The notes beneath the pieces were generated by a model, which was not told the DNA's origin, searched no databases, and saw nothing but the letters and a program-made list of their open reading frames with translations. This document shows positions 40,039 through 51,935 of a DNA stretch of 64,000 nt, piece by piece. Position 1 is the stretch's first letter, and every line of letters begins with the position of its first letter. Position numbers and translations under genes: made by a program. This stretch comes from Argopecten irradians (taxonomy: Eukaryota > Mollusca > Bivalvia > Pectinida > Pectinidae), in NCBI RefSeq assembly GCF_041381155.1, contig NC_091139.1, forward strand, positions 10,912,383-10,976,382, in the 5' to 3' direction.

Positions 40039-40276
40039 TTATAAAAACAATAAAAAAAATGTACCGAGTATAAAAAATTGAGATTTTCCAGTTATGAAAA
40101 GTAAAGCTGACAACAAGAACGTATATGAGAAGGATAAGTCACACTGGGTTTTGGGGTAGTCCAAGGCAGGCGCTTTTGTGTTTGTGCACTGGCCGTGATG
40201 TTGGGCGACGACTGATTTTCCTTTGATATCCGCCGGCGCAGCCTTTGATGAAGCTTTCGAGTGTGAGGGTTATCAT
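40039..40276 (-). other. Unexplained GC-rich, coding-like segment (orphan exon candidate)
   Basis: A GC-rich patch (about 40140-40260) stands out in AT-rich surroundings. On the minus strand one frame is open from 40269 to a TAA at 40039-40041 and reads KASSKAAPADIKGK, then VVAQHHGQCTNTKAPALDY, then a hydrophobic tail (SYTFLLSALLFITG). An overlapping frame has its own ATG at 40276 and 45 residues (MITLTLESFIKGCAGGY...). No strong acceptor is visible. It could be the last exon of an unseen minus-strand transcript, a decayed gene copy, or non-coding. Confidence 0.3.
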
Positions 40277-40854
40277 CTTACTTTCTGAAGCGAGCTGTCA
40301 TTTCATGAGCTTTTGTATTTTTAACGAAAATTTAAGACATATCCTCTACATCTTCCGTCCTAAAAGCAAGTGATAAACGTTGTGAAATTTAATAAACTTT
40401 ACATTGGTCTTTCGTTTGATTCGATAAGGCAAGTATTTGTTGAGAAAATTTTTTTTATTCCCGGTTCAGAGGCGTCTTGCGTGGAGTTTACTAATGTAAA
40501 GAGACAGTCACGAATCCTTCTCACTTATAAATCCTTGATGACAAGTTGTACTAAAAGGTCTTAAATGTTTGGCAGTTAATGTAAAAGATCAAAAAAAAAA
40601 TTATTTGTTGTCAAAACTAAAGCGGGAATCATGTGGGTATCATTTTGAAATAACTAGAACTGTCGTCCAGGAGGTCAACTTATAACACCCCCACCACCCA
40701 ACCTCTCTTTTTGTAACAAAGGGGCATAACTCTGAAAAGGTGGAGATATCTTCAAATACATGTACTGGTACTACATTTAATGTTATTTCACACCTCCAGT
40801 CATAGTGACTTTTGAAAGACCTTGTTTCAAATATAACATTTTTAGTATTGTCTT

Positions 40855-40860
40855 TTTATT
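40855..40860 (-). terminator. Poly(A) signal candidate for the SLC25 gene
   Basis: TTTATT on the plus strand gives AATAAA on the minus strand, about 290 bases past the stop codon of the carrier gene. Confidence 0.4.
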
Positions 40861-41151
40861 TACATTCACAGTTTTTCAAATAATACTGCTGCTATTACTA
40901 TGATGATAATTCAGACTACAACGGTCGAAATGACCTGATAATAAGACTACCATAACCAGAACCAGCCAGTATAATAGTCACCAAACTTATACTAATATCT
41001 CTCTCTCCCTCTCTCTGAAGATAAATACCTGAGTACAATATATGTATTGTGGAATGTTTAAAACTTTGACAATATTTTGATTATTTCAAAACATAAAAAT
41101 AAATTTAGAGACTACAATCTCCATCAACCCTAATTTCTGATATAAGCTGCT

Positions 41152-44100
41152 TCAGGAGTCTCGCAGTCCCATTTGGGAAACCTTTTTCTGTGCGTACGAC
41201 ATCACAATCATGCTTGTTCCGTTGGCCAAGAAGCTACGAATTGTCCCGGGCATGATTCCACGATATAAGGCAAAGAATCCACCCCTCTCTCTCACAACGA
41301 ACTTCATCCTCTGTAATACTGACATTTGTTTACTGAAAGAAACAAGTCAAATTCAGTTATAATTTGACATCATCAAAATGAACATTCCATAGGGCGGCGC
41401 ATGGTAGCAAAGTGGTTAAGATGTCCCAACATATTACCACAAGCCATCCACTTTTGGGTCGCAAGTTTGAATTCCATGTACAATGTAGGGCAGTTGCCAG
41501 GTACTGACCGCTGGTCGGTGGTTTTTCTTCGGGTACTCTGGCTTTCCTCCACCAACAAACCTAGCATGTCCTTACATGAGCCTGGCTGTTAATGGAACGT
41601 TAACTAATAAAACCGAACCAAGTCAATACTCATTTGAAGCCATACAGAATCAAATGAAAGATAGTTATAATTTTACAAATGGAAGATTCTGATAAAGATC
41701 ATCATATCTAAGGAAAGTTTAAATCTATATATAATAGCTAAAATAGGTCACATTGGTTGATTATCAACCTTGACTTTATTCTCAATAATCAAATATCCAA
41801 GATGCTTGATTGATTGATCAAGACTATTTCAGGCACATTGGGCCTCTTTATGTAATTAACAATGAGGTTCATATGATTTGAACTGTTGTCCATCATAGAT
41901 AGTTAACTGGATTTTATTTCATTTAATGTCATATTACATAAACAGCTATGCTTATATAAGGACTTTCCAGGCCTTAGGAGGTGGGGGTAAGTTGGAGTAC
42001 CAGGAGAAAATTACAGACCTATGTTCAGTATCTGGCATTGGCTGGCAAATGTCCTATGTGGGTTTTGGGCTCATAACCCAGAGATGGAGGAATAGTAATA
42101 TATTACAAAACTTTCACCACTAAGCCCTAACTATAGCCAGACATCCATTAACCCATTCACACCTAAAATTTTATAATGGACTGTCCGAAGCCTTGAAGTA
42201 GAAGAGTCCAAATGTGACTTCAGGGGTGAATAAGTTAATAAACATAATTTAGTGATATGTTACTCACTTTCCATAGTCAGTCTGGACCTGACATTTCATG
42301 TATTCTAGAGGCCACACTATCCACCAGGCTGCAGTGGCAGCAAGCCCAGAGGTGAGAAAGGGACCGAGAATCGGCTGCTTGAAGAGATCGGGGAAATGTC
42401 GCCGGATGGAATCCACCAACATGAAGTAGGTTGTCATTAGTCCTATTGTCCTAGCCCAGGTAATTCCAAAACCCTACAGATGTGAAGTGGTAAAATCATA
42501 AAAAAAAATAACAGTTTTATGGGAAAAACTTTGATGTTTTACTGATTTTCTTCTAGTCACTTAAGAAATAACAAATGTAGTATTTTTTCATATCATCTAG
42601 TTTTAGCATTCTGTTAGATAAACAGAGACATCCGAACTCAATTCAAATATTACTTTGTAATGAAAATTCCATGTGTTATGAAGTTTTCATTAACTTCAGT
42701 TTAAATTTTATATTAAGGTTACCGGTAGCCAAAAATCAATAACAAAGCTTATAAGCCAAGCTGTCTATTGTAAATGGTCAATAAAATATTTTCCTTTACA
42801 TGTGCCTACTCACAGTGTAAACTTTTCGTAGCTGCCAAGTCTGTTGTGTCTGCCGTCTCACCTTTAATCATTACAGATCATTATAAGATTATTATTGATT
42901 AGTGCAATTAGTGCATACAAACACACATCAAATCTCACTATCAGTGATACATTTGAAGCCAGACAACTTATGAATAGTTTTCCTATTTGTTTGCGGTTTC
43001 TATTTCTGACTCAAGATATTTAAACATATTATCCAGCTAAATATGACATGTACATGTATCGGGTAAAAGAATTGCATGATTATGTTAATATAGTATGACA
43101 ATCACTAATCTAATAAAATAATTGTTCACTAACAATGTTAAAAATTTTAAAAAAATCTTATACCACTGTTGTAAAAGTTGGACATGTTGAGAAAATGGAT
43201 TTCAAATATCTTTTATGATTTAACTCTTAGTACAGTGACGTTTAACTCAATTTTAAACAATACATTTTTTGTCCATTTTACCAAAGTAAAAGTTGAAATG
43301 TTCATAAATACCGGTAAATGATATGGGTCAAGGAAGTAATATCAACAGTTATTTTCCATATAACACTGGATCCTTATAGACATATGTCTGTATTACGAAT
43401 ATTACAAATTACTTAATTAAAGTAGTAAATATATGGCAAAAAAGTAATTCAACAGTGTGGACAGAAGATAGTGCACACTGTTAGAATCACTTCTTTGCCC
43501 TATAAATATATGATATATCATAACATACATATCATATGGTCATATCAAAAACAAGACATCATACATACAGTAAATAATGGTTAAAACGAACACGTTAAAA
43601 ACAAATTCATGGTTGTAACATAGTCATTTTTATTCCCCATCAAGGTTTCTCTAAGATACCTGTAATAAATATATAACAAACTATGCTTATAACGAAGTGG
43701 TTTATTTGGTCCCCAGAGGTTCGTTATAACCGTGTTTTACTGTAATGAAATATTGGTTTCTGCTGTTACATTTACCTTTGCATATTCGAGTGGTGTCTCT
43801 ATGATGGCTCGGGAAGTGGACGCTATAACACCAGCACCTACCACTCGCCTTAAGATAAAATGTGGAGATAGGGATAAAGTAAATGTGGAGATAGGGATAA
43901 AGTAAATGTGGAAATAGGGATAAAAAATAGGTGGATATAGGGATAAACAAAATATGGATATAGGGATAAACAAAATATGGATATAGGGATAAACAAAATA
44001 TGGATATAGGGATAAACAAAATATGGATATAGGGATAAACAAAATATGGATATAGGGATAAACAAAATATGGATATAGGGATAAACAAAATATGGATATA

Positions 44101-47100
44101 GGGATAAACAAAATATGGATATAGGGATAAACAAAATATGGATATAGGGATAAACAAAATATGGATATAGGGATAAACAAATTATGGATATAGGGATAAA
44201 CAAAATATGGATATAGGGATAAACAAAATATGGATATAGGGATAAACAAAATATGGATATAGGGATAAACAAAATATGGATATAGGGATAAACAAAATAT
44301 GGATATAGGGATAAAGAAAATGTGGATATAGGGATAAAGAAAATGTGGATATTGGGATAAACAAAATATGGAGATAGGGATAAACAAAATATGGATATAG
44401 GGATAAACAAAATATGGATATAGGGATAAACAAAATACGGATTTAGGGATAAACAAAATATGGATATAGGGATGAAGAAAAATGTGGATATAGGGATAAA
44501 GAAAATGTGGATAAGAAAATGTGGATTTTTCGGAAAAAGAAAATGTGGATATTGGGATAAAGAAAATGTGGATAAAGGGATAAAGAAAATGTGGATAAGT
44601 AAATGTGGATTTTTTGATAAAGAAAATGTGAATATAGGGATAAAGAAAATGTGGATATAGGGACAAAGAAAATGTTAATATAGGGATAAAGCAAATGTGG
44701 ATAAGAAAATAAGGATTTTTCGGATAAAGAAAATGTGGATATAGGAATAAAGAAAATATGGATATATGGATACAGAAAGGATGGATATAGGGAAAAAGAA
44801 AATGTGGATAATGGGATAAAGCAAAGGTGGATATAGGGATAAAGCAAATGTTGATAAAGGGATAAAGAAAATGTGGATATAGGGATAAAGCAAATGTTGA
44901 TAAAGGGATAAAGAAAATGTGGATATAAGGATACAGAAAGGATGGATATAGGGATAAAGAAAATGTTGATAAAGGGATAAAGCAAAGGTGGATATAGGGA
45001 TAAAGCAAATGTGGATATATGGTAAACAAAATCTAAGCAAAGATATGACTTTACTGAAATCAACTACAGTAAACCAATGTTCTTACTTTATCTCAGCGAA
45101 ATCAATATCTTCTACAGTTCTTGTACAATTAGATTTAAGGGTACATAGATTTCCATTCAATTTTAAATCATCAAAAAGTAAATCTCCATGGAGTTACTTT
45201 GAAAAAGAAATTGAGAGATTAAGAAGCAGCGAAATAAAGCTAGCTTACAGTATAAATTATTATAATTAATCAACATGTCTTGTAATCAAGATATGAAGTG
45301 AGTATTATGTGTTTTAGTCACAAAAGATCATAACTTTACTTTCACTATATCTTTTGTACTTACAATTGTAACCCAGCGAGTCCTGGAATCTCATGTCTAC
45401 CGACAGGACTGTCAAAGTATGTGTACCTACAACATATGAACATTAGCTCTATTAAGGAACAACTTGGTTTTGGGAGACCTATAATACATGTACATGAACA
45501 TGTAGATTGTTTGCTGTATATGAGCAAAGAGTTTTTGACTGAAGAAGTATACTAGAAGGGGTCGCGGTGGCCGAGTGGTTAAGATGTCCAGACAAATTGC
45601 CACAAGCCCTCCACCTCTGGGTACCAAGTTCGAATCCCATGTGGAGCAATTGCCAGGTACTGACTGCTGATCAGTGGTTTTTCTTTGGGTACTCCAGCTT
45701 TCCTCCACCAATAAACCTTGCATGTCCTTAAATGACCCTAGCTGTTAATAGGATGCTAAAGATGCTCCACCGCCGACTGAGCTTAAATGCTATTCATCAT
45801 TTGAACAATAATTATTGTTTAATCATGTGTATATATGTCTAATTAACACAAAAATAATATATAATAATTTATTTTACCTTTGGTGCATGTGCAATCAGTA
45901 CTTCATTCTATATAGGATATAGTCCCATGGAATTTTTTTGGGATGCAATTAATTATTTTTTATATTTTCAACTTTAAGTAAAATTATAAGCTCAGACTTC
46001 TCAATAATGGTAATGGTGTAAAGTAAGTAACTTTTATGACTGAAGAAAAATACTAAATTGTCTGTTCCTGTTTTGGATAGAGAAAAAATACCATTTGTCA
46101 GCGGTGGAGCATCTTTAAACTAACACAAACAGCATACTTGTACCAGTATTTTGAGTCTAGCACAAAATATGGTAACTACAATATCTTTGATTAACATTAT
46201 ATTGAAATATATGTGGAAGTTTTTAATTAATCATTTTTATTTCTCTCTTTGAAATACTGATTCTTAAAAAATTTTTGTAACCTTGTAAACAATTGTAACC
46301 TACATAGCTTCAAACACAGCAAACTGAGTTGACCTGTAAATCCCAGATCCCCAAAGAGGTGGTATGCATCCCCTGTGGAAAGAAAAAAAATAAAAAATGT
46401 ACATTTATATGACTAGCTCTTATAAAAGATAAGTTCATGTATGTATTAAAACATTTTTTTAAAGAGTATTTTTCTTTTGTATGATGAAGATGACTCTATA
46501 CTCAGTATTGAACAGTCTACTCATTTCTAACAGTGGCCCTAGGCTCCATGATGTATAAATATTTCATAAAATTACCAAGCAATATTCAACAGAATTCCAC
46601 TAACAATTCAGTAATTCACACCATAAAAACAATCCTGTTAAACAAAACAAAAAATTTGTTTTTCTTTTGTGAACGAATCATTTCAGAATATTTTTACATG
46701 TAATTCAACATTAATTTTAAAAAAAATATTTGTTTTTTTAAATGACTACTATCCCCAGTTGGAGCACAGGGACTTGGCACAAATTTCCATCAAACTTTTA
46801 ATATATATATATATGGGTGTGTATGTATTATAATGCACATCATCTGTGGTAAGTCCCTGTGCTGCAGAATCATATTTATGATTACACACCACTGTAAACT
46901 CTATGTACATATGTACAGATGGCACTAGTACCTCAAACTGAAGAGCAATACACAAATTAAACCTCAGCTATCCTCCAGCATCATTGTGTCATTGAAAACA
47001 ATTTTTAATGCTTCATGTGCAATAAAAAAACCAGAACAACCATTAAAATATGTCATACAAACCTGTACAACCCAATGACACCCTGTGTACGTAGTGTCTT

Positions 47101-50100
47101 TGACAGGGTCTGAAACATGTTAGTTTTCTCATAGCCAACCTGTCCCTGCATCTTGGTTTTAATGGTATCAAAGGGATGGCCCACACAAGTGTTGGTGAGG
47201 CCATACAGTACTCCCACTGAAATAAATATGTTTTAGAACTGTTTATTTTGATATAATGACATATGGTATAGCAAATACAGTGTATAGATCTATATACAAT
47301 TGTAAAACATAAAAGAAGCATCTTTGGAAATTCATAAGTAAATCTAGTTAGTTACTAGTAAACAGACACAAAAGCTGGTAATTATACTAATATCAGACTG
47401 CATCCTTACCAATTGCAGCATGCAATACAATATAGAATACATGTTTTATTATTTTTACATATTTTCTTAAAGATGCTCCACCGCTGACAAATGATATGTT
47501 TTCACTATTAAAAACAGGAGCAGACTATTTAGTATTTTTCTTCAGTTACAAAAGTTACTTACTTTACACCATTTCCACCATTGAAAAATTTGAGCTTCTA
47601 ATTTTACTTCAAGTTAAAAATATGAAAAATAATCAATTGCATCCCCAAAAAAATTCAGAGTCACTATATCCTATATGGAATGAAGTACTGATTGCGCATG
47701 TACCAAAGGCAAAATAAATTATTTTATATATTATTTTTTGTGTTAATTCGACTATTATATACACAATTAAACACCAAGTATTGTTCAAATGACGAATATC
47801 ATTTATGCTCTGTTGGCGGTGGAGCATCTTTAATGATATGACCAGAAAAATATGATTTAAGTAGTAGTACATGGTAACACAAATTTGCTGTTTTTTGTGG
47901 TCAACCATGTAGAGCGAGTGTCCATATTTTCCAATTTTTTACTTGTTTTTCCAAGAGTAAATTTTTATTGTTTTTATAAGAGATACAATTAACAGTCTAA
48001 ATGAAAGGTTCCCCATATTCATACAATATTTGATTACTTACAAAAGTATGAATACAATTTTTTTGGTATGAATAGGGTTACAATACCTCCCGATTTCAGT
48101 TACCGTTTTTCCCGTAGGGTGTCCATATTTCACCATTTTGGTAAATAATGACGATTCAAATGTAGATATACAAATTGATAATTGCATGCACTGTCAGATA
48201 ATTATTAAATAGGCCCCTCATTCATTAACACTATGTGGAATCAGACACAATCAACAACATTTAAACAATATTTTCTATCATGTCAATCTCTTTGATACCC
48301 CCAAAGGAAGTTGTCGCCCTTTTTAAAAACCATACTAGAAAAAGGGTCTGACTACAGATGTTGAATTTTATTGCTTGAATATTGTTATGAAGATTATCTT
48401 CCTTTCTTACTGATACATTGTACGCACTGTGCTGCTCATCTAATGCCATGATTACCAAATTATCACTTGTTATCATAAAAATTGCGAAATTTGGACCCCG
48501 GTGAAAAAAGGACACTCGCTAGATATAGGTTACAGTAGCCCAAGATACTCTGGCCCATAGCGCAATGCTATATCACAAGGTGGAACTCGCCAACACTGTT
48601 TGGTATTGGGTCATGTCATCTCCAATTTAAACTGACCTCCGAGATGCCTCACTTACCTTGGTTTTTTCAACAAATGAATAATTATCAACCCGAATTTAGC
48701 AATCTGTCAAGATTAGAGGCGATTTGCCTATTATGAGAAAATGGCAACGATGAGGAGGAATATTTAAAGTTGCGTAATGGAAACTACTGTATAATATAAT
48801 GTGCATGCATGATAAAATGGATTGCTGTGGGTCGATAAATTATTAATTTGTTGAAAAGACCACGTTTAGTGACGCTTCTCGGTGGTAATGTTTTGTAAAC
48901 AGTCTCAATCGGAGATGACCTGGCCCGATACCAAACGGTGTCGGCGAGTTCCACCTTTTGACATAGCACTGCACTCTGGCCCTACACCAGATATCCATTT
49001 TTCAAAATGACTAAGTCTGGTGTCATGGCCAGAGTATCTCGGGCTAAGGTTACAGTAACTTAGACCTACTGAGTACAGTCTTACTTGTTACTGTTGTTAA
49101 CGTCATGTTACCCAAATTGGCACGCTACCCAAAATGGCACACTTTTTGATAATATTGCTTCCGTTTTAATTCACTTTGGAAATTTTCTTTCAGCTGTTGC
49201 TATAATTATTCCCTGATCATCATGAAATACTTTAATGGTGATATTTCCACATGACCATAGCTATGAGGGATTTTGTTCAGCTATAAACTTGAGAAAATAC
49301 CTAAAATCAAGTGTTACGGTAAATATTGCCCCGTGCGATGACTCTAGTTTTCCACTTTTCGCTCGATAGTCTGTTCTAAAAAGTGTGGAAATGGTATAAA
49401 CTATGCCTAGAACACAAATTCAATCAATTTAGTTGTCAGTTACTTGGTAGTTTCGTAGTTCAGAGCTGTTTTATCCTCAGTAAATGTTGATTTTCTAGTA
49501 TGGAGATTTTTCATCTGCGATAATGTGCGCATGCGAAATGAAACAAATGTGCGCTCGAATAGCACTTATACATCCAAGAGTTACTTCCCTTATGCCATTT
49601 ATATGCTTATTTAACAGTAAAACACACACAAAGCTTAAAAGGGCAAAATATGCTTAAATATTGTCGTAAAAATTATGTAAGAAAGGTAAGTGATAACCAT
49701 AAAGATGAAATTTTACCTGCGTAATGGCTACATTGATTTTGACGTCAATCATCCAAATAATACATATGGAGAAAAGTGTTCAATGGCATTAATTATTGAT
49801 TTTTTGTATTGTAGTTTCAATATAAGTCAAATCATATTTGAAATATTCCGATATTTTTTCTATGCTCACTGTTTTTACCTGGGTGTGCCAATCTGGGTAC
49901 CCGCACCTGGTTGATAGCAGGTGCGTTCCAGACCTGTATCCAAGGATGCTATTTATGGAAACACGTGCAGAAAGAATTCCAAACATAGACCAACAGACAA
50001 ATGATAGGCTCTATTTGTAAGATTGATACAAAAATTGGAATTATATTGCAATCAGAAAAATAGATGCTTAAAAATAAGAAAAATGTGTGCCAATCTGGGT

Positions 50101-50515
50101 TACATGACGTTACCCATGCAAGTGTACTGTACAGTAGGCCTACTCATGCAAGTTACAAATTGAACCTTAATAATCAAAATAGCATAACAACCTTTATGGA
50201 AACACGTGCAGAAAGAATTCCAAACATAGACCAACAGACAAATGATAGGCTCTATTTGTAAGATTGATACAAAAATTGGAATTATATTGCAATCAGAAAA
50301 ATAGATGCTTAAAAATAAGAAAAATGTGTGCCAATCTGGGTTAGTTGTCGTTATTAAGTGTGACCCCATGCAAGTGTACTGTACAGTAGGCCTACTCATG
50401 CAAGTTACAAATTGAACCTTAATCAAAATAGCATAACAACCTTTATGTTTGATTTACCTCCTAAACCAATGGCACCTTCCTTCACCCAATGAGCCCTCTC
50501 TTCGTTGTGTGTCAT
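41152..50515 (-). CDS. SLC25-family mitochondrial carrier, subfamily unassigned (8 exons, 283 residues)
   Basis: Exons (minus): 50515-50458, 47216-47063, 46372-46304, 45426-45364, 43848-43776, 42861-42814, 42473-42268, 41332-41152; every junction is GT-AG and in phase, giving 852 bases with ATG and TGA. The three carrier signatures are PFDTIK (34-39), PLEYAK (134-139) and PLEYMK (210-215), one per repeat, with YRG motifs in repeats 1 and 3 (70-72, 247-249). Such carriers exchange metabolites across the inner mitochondrial membrane. Candidate substrate-site residues are R84 on helix 2, R163-T164 on helix 4 and R256 on helix 6. An RT pair at the second contact point is the pattern described for keto-acid/carboxylate carriers, whereas carnitine and amino-acid carriers have [12 protein letters not shown] recalls the carnitine/ornithine cluster; helix 2 (YRG..PPLWGS) recalls the citrate carrier. 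I cannot name the subfamily. Confidence 0.92.
41392..41628 (+). repeat. tRNA-derived SINE, copy 1
   Basis: The head carries a degraded A box (GTAGCAAAGTGGTTAAG) and B box (AAGTTTGAATTCC). The core has TTGCCAGGTACTGACCGCTG, GGTGGTTTTTCTTCGGGTAC and CTGGCTTTCCTCCACCAAC. The same core occurs at 45556-45756. The core resembles the conserved central domains of animal SINE superfamilies reported in molluscs (MetaSINE/V-SINE type), but I cannot fix which. Lies in the intron before the carrier's last exon. Confidence 0.8.
43857..45040 (+). repeat. 23-bp minisatellite of about 1.2 kb in a carrier intron
   Basis: The unit GGATATAGGGATAAACAAAA plus TAT repeats about 50 times between exons 4 and 5 of the carrier; 43930-44440 is nearly perfect and 44460-45040 is diverged (GATAAAGAAAATGTGGAT variants). 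It starts within ten bases of the acceptor of exon 43848-43776. The unit length is not a multiple of three and lacks stops on the minus strand, so all three minus frames stay open, which produces long meaningless frames of up to 430 residues. Confidence 0.95.
45556..45756 (+). repeat. tRNA-derived SINE, copy 2
   Basis: The head GTCGCGGTGGCCGAGTGGTT is a good tRNA-like A box region, and AAGTTCGAATCCC is a B box. The core matches copy 1 (TTGCCAGGTACTGACTGCTG, CTTTCCTCCACCAATAAAC). It ends directly against a MITE at 45757. Confidence 0.85.
45757..46118 (+). repeat. MITE, 'AAAGATGCTCCACC' family
   Basis: CTAAAGATGCTCCACCGCCG to GCGGTGGAGCATCTTTAA. It begins where the SINE ends, so it may have inserted at or near the SINE tail. 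Confidence 0.85.
47467..47833 (-). repeat. MITE, 'AAAGATGCTCCACC' family, inverted copy
   Basis: TTAAAGATGCTCCACCGCTG to GCGGTGGAGCATCTTTAA; the interior runs in the opposite direction to the copy at 45757. TTAA borders both ends. Lies in the first intron of the carrier. Confidence 0.85.
48536..49046. repeat. TIR MITE 'TAGCCCGAGATACTCTGGCC' carrying a second MITE
   Basis: TAGCCCAAGATACTCTGGCC at the left is inverted at the right as GGCCAGAGTATCTCGGGCTA. The compact sibling at 60332-60426 is only about 95 bp, so most of this copy is an inserted element. Confidence 0.85.
48577..48957. repeat. Inner MITE nested in the element at 48536-49046
   Basis: AAGGTGGAACTCGCCAACAC and TTTGGTATTGGGTCATGTCA at the left are inverted at the right (GAGATGACCTGGCCCGATAC, GTGTCGGCGAGTTCCACCTT). 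The long inverted ends allow a large hairpin. Confidence 0.75.
49953..50447 (+). repeat. 241-bp tandem duplication next to carrier exon 1
   Basis: TTATGGAAACACGTGCAGAA at 49953 recurs at 50194. The shared run continues through AAAAATAGATGCTTAAAAAT and TGTACTGTACAGTAGGCCTA to CATAACAACCTTTATG, ending at 50447, only about ten bases from the donor of exon 50515-50458. Confidence 0.9.
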
Positions 50516-50735
50516 CTTGATTTCCCTAAATCTCAATCAACCCCAAACCTATGTGTTGTTTTCCTACCTGCACTAGACGTTTGAAGGTCTGGTCTGCCGA
50601 ACGCTTAAATGTCAAGCACAGATCGATTGGGGAAAATTCAAGCGTCAAGAAGAAAAAACTCTTGTCGTTGATTGGTCGAAATTGGAGGTGTGTAATGCCA
50701 CTTTCACTTTCACATCTACCTTCCGCGGGAAATTT
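50516..50735 (-). promoter_or_regulatory. Putative promoter of the SLC25 gene: three inverted CCAAT boxes and an E2F-like site
   Basis: On the minus strand CCAAT occurs at 50630-50626, 50675-50671 and 50685-50681, the middle one in a good NF-Y context (CGACCAATCA). TTTCCCGC lies at 50732-50725, an E2F-type core. These lie 110-220 bases upstream of the ATG at 50515. The start site is not visible. Confidence 0.45.
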
Positions 50736-51062
50736 AATCGCTATAGACCTACCTATTATAAATAGGCATGTTTGTTAACGGAGGGCTTGACTTAAATATC
50801 TAAAGACATGTTAAGGGTGTAAATAAAGCATACTATGGTGTAGTATTAGGAAAACTGAGCATAATTTTAGCGATTTTTTTTTATCTAATCGTACATAAGG
50901 GGGTAATGCAAACAGTCCAACGAGGAAAACTATTTACGGAACAGAACTTTGCTGAATCCTGTAGAGGATTCCTGAAACACTTGTCATAGGAATAGGATGT
51001 ATGTCATATATATATTTGTATTGAGTACATATATACTCGTATACATATATACTTATGTATAG

Positions 51063-51137
51063 GAGAAACACCTCAAGGCCCAAAGGGCCGAGCATTGTTC
51101 ATTATCTTGACTTATCTACAGTTTGAGGTGTTTCTCT
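51063..51137. repeat. Short inverted repeat 'GAGAAACACCTCAA'
   Basis: GGAGAAACACCTCAAG is matched by TTTGAGGTGTTTCTC about 50 bases later, with GGCCCAAAGGGCC just inside the left arm. It is followed at about 51190 by TAATCTACAGCTACAGGTAA, also found in the hairpin at 53773. Confidence 0.6.
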
Positions 51138-51773
51138 TACTTAAAACATGGCACTCTGATGTACAGTGCTAACAATGGCTATTGTGTAACTAATCTACAG
51201 CTACAGGTAAGGCCTTCAACCACTTTTGACACTGAACATGTAAGCACAGTAATTGTTGCATCGCATGAATTTTTTCATGAAATTCCATACCAATTATATT
51301 ACCAGAAAAAATTTTACGGTGAGTTTGAGTTCTCTTCATTCTGAGTGGAGCAGTACAAGAGGCAACATAGCAGACTGTGCAGATCAGATCTTTACGAAGT
51401 CAAACTATCTAAAATGTTTATCAAATCTCCAATAAGAGAGTTTATTTTGTGATATGTTAATTCAACTGCTCTTTATGTCAGAGGCAGACCATTCACTTGG
51501 ATATAACTTGTCGGAAATTCACAAGATATGGAGGATAAGCATGGAAACGTATTAATTTTGAATATACCGCTCTACATTATGAAATGAAGAATATGATTGG
51601 TCCTAAAACATAATATCAAAATTTAGTGGATTCTTAAGGAAACTACGTTGAAATTCAGTGAAAATGGCAAAGTGATGAAAGAAAGCTTAAAATTTCAAAT
51701 TTGTTCATTAGGCTTTGTGTGATTCTTGCATAAGGAATTATACCGAAATTATTCAATTCGGAAAACGTGGATT

Positions 51774-51935
51774 TAAGGATGTACTCCTCTGAGAAGTCAC
51801 AATTTTCTTGTATTAAACTTTTTTCTCATATAGATTTTTGGAAATAGGAGTTCATACCATAAAAGAAAATGGAAGAAAAATCATATGTCCGTGTGCTCGT
51901 TTTTAAGCTATTGTCACTCCAAGATACCTAGTTGG
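51774..51935 (+). repeat. Dispersed repeat shared with 28997-29150
   Basis: TTAAGGATGTACTCCTCTGA and AAATCATATGTCCGTGTGCT match the MDC1 intron fragment. A similar GGGTCCGTGTGCTTAC occurs near 52284, so the element may extend to about 52.3 kb or be tandem. Confidence 0.5.

Noticed and set aside
43737-45029. Minus-strand open frame of 430 residues rich in Y, P, I and F
   Set aside because: It is the 23-bp minisatellite translated; all minus frames are open because the unit has no stop and its length is not a multiple of three. It overlaps a real carrier exon (43776-43848) whose splice sites are clear.
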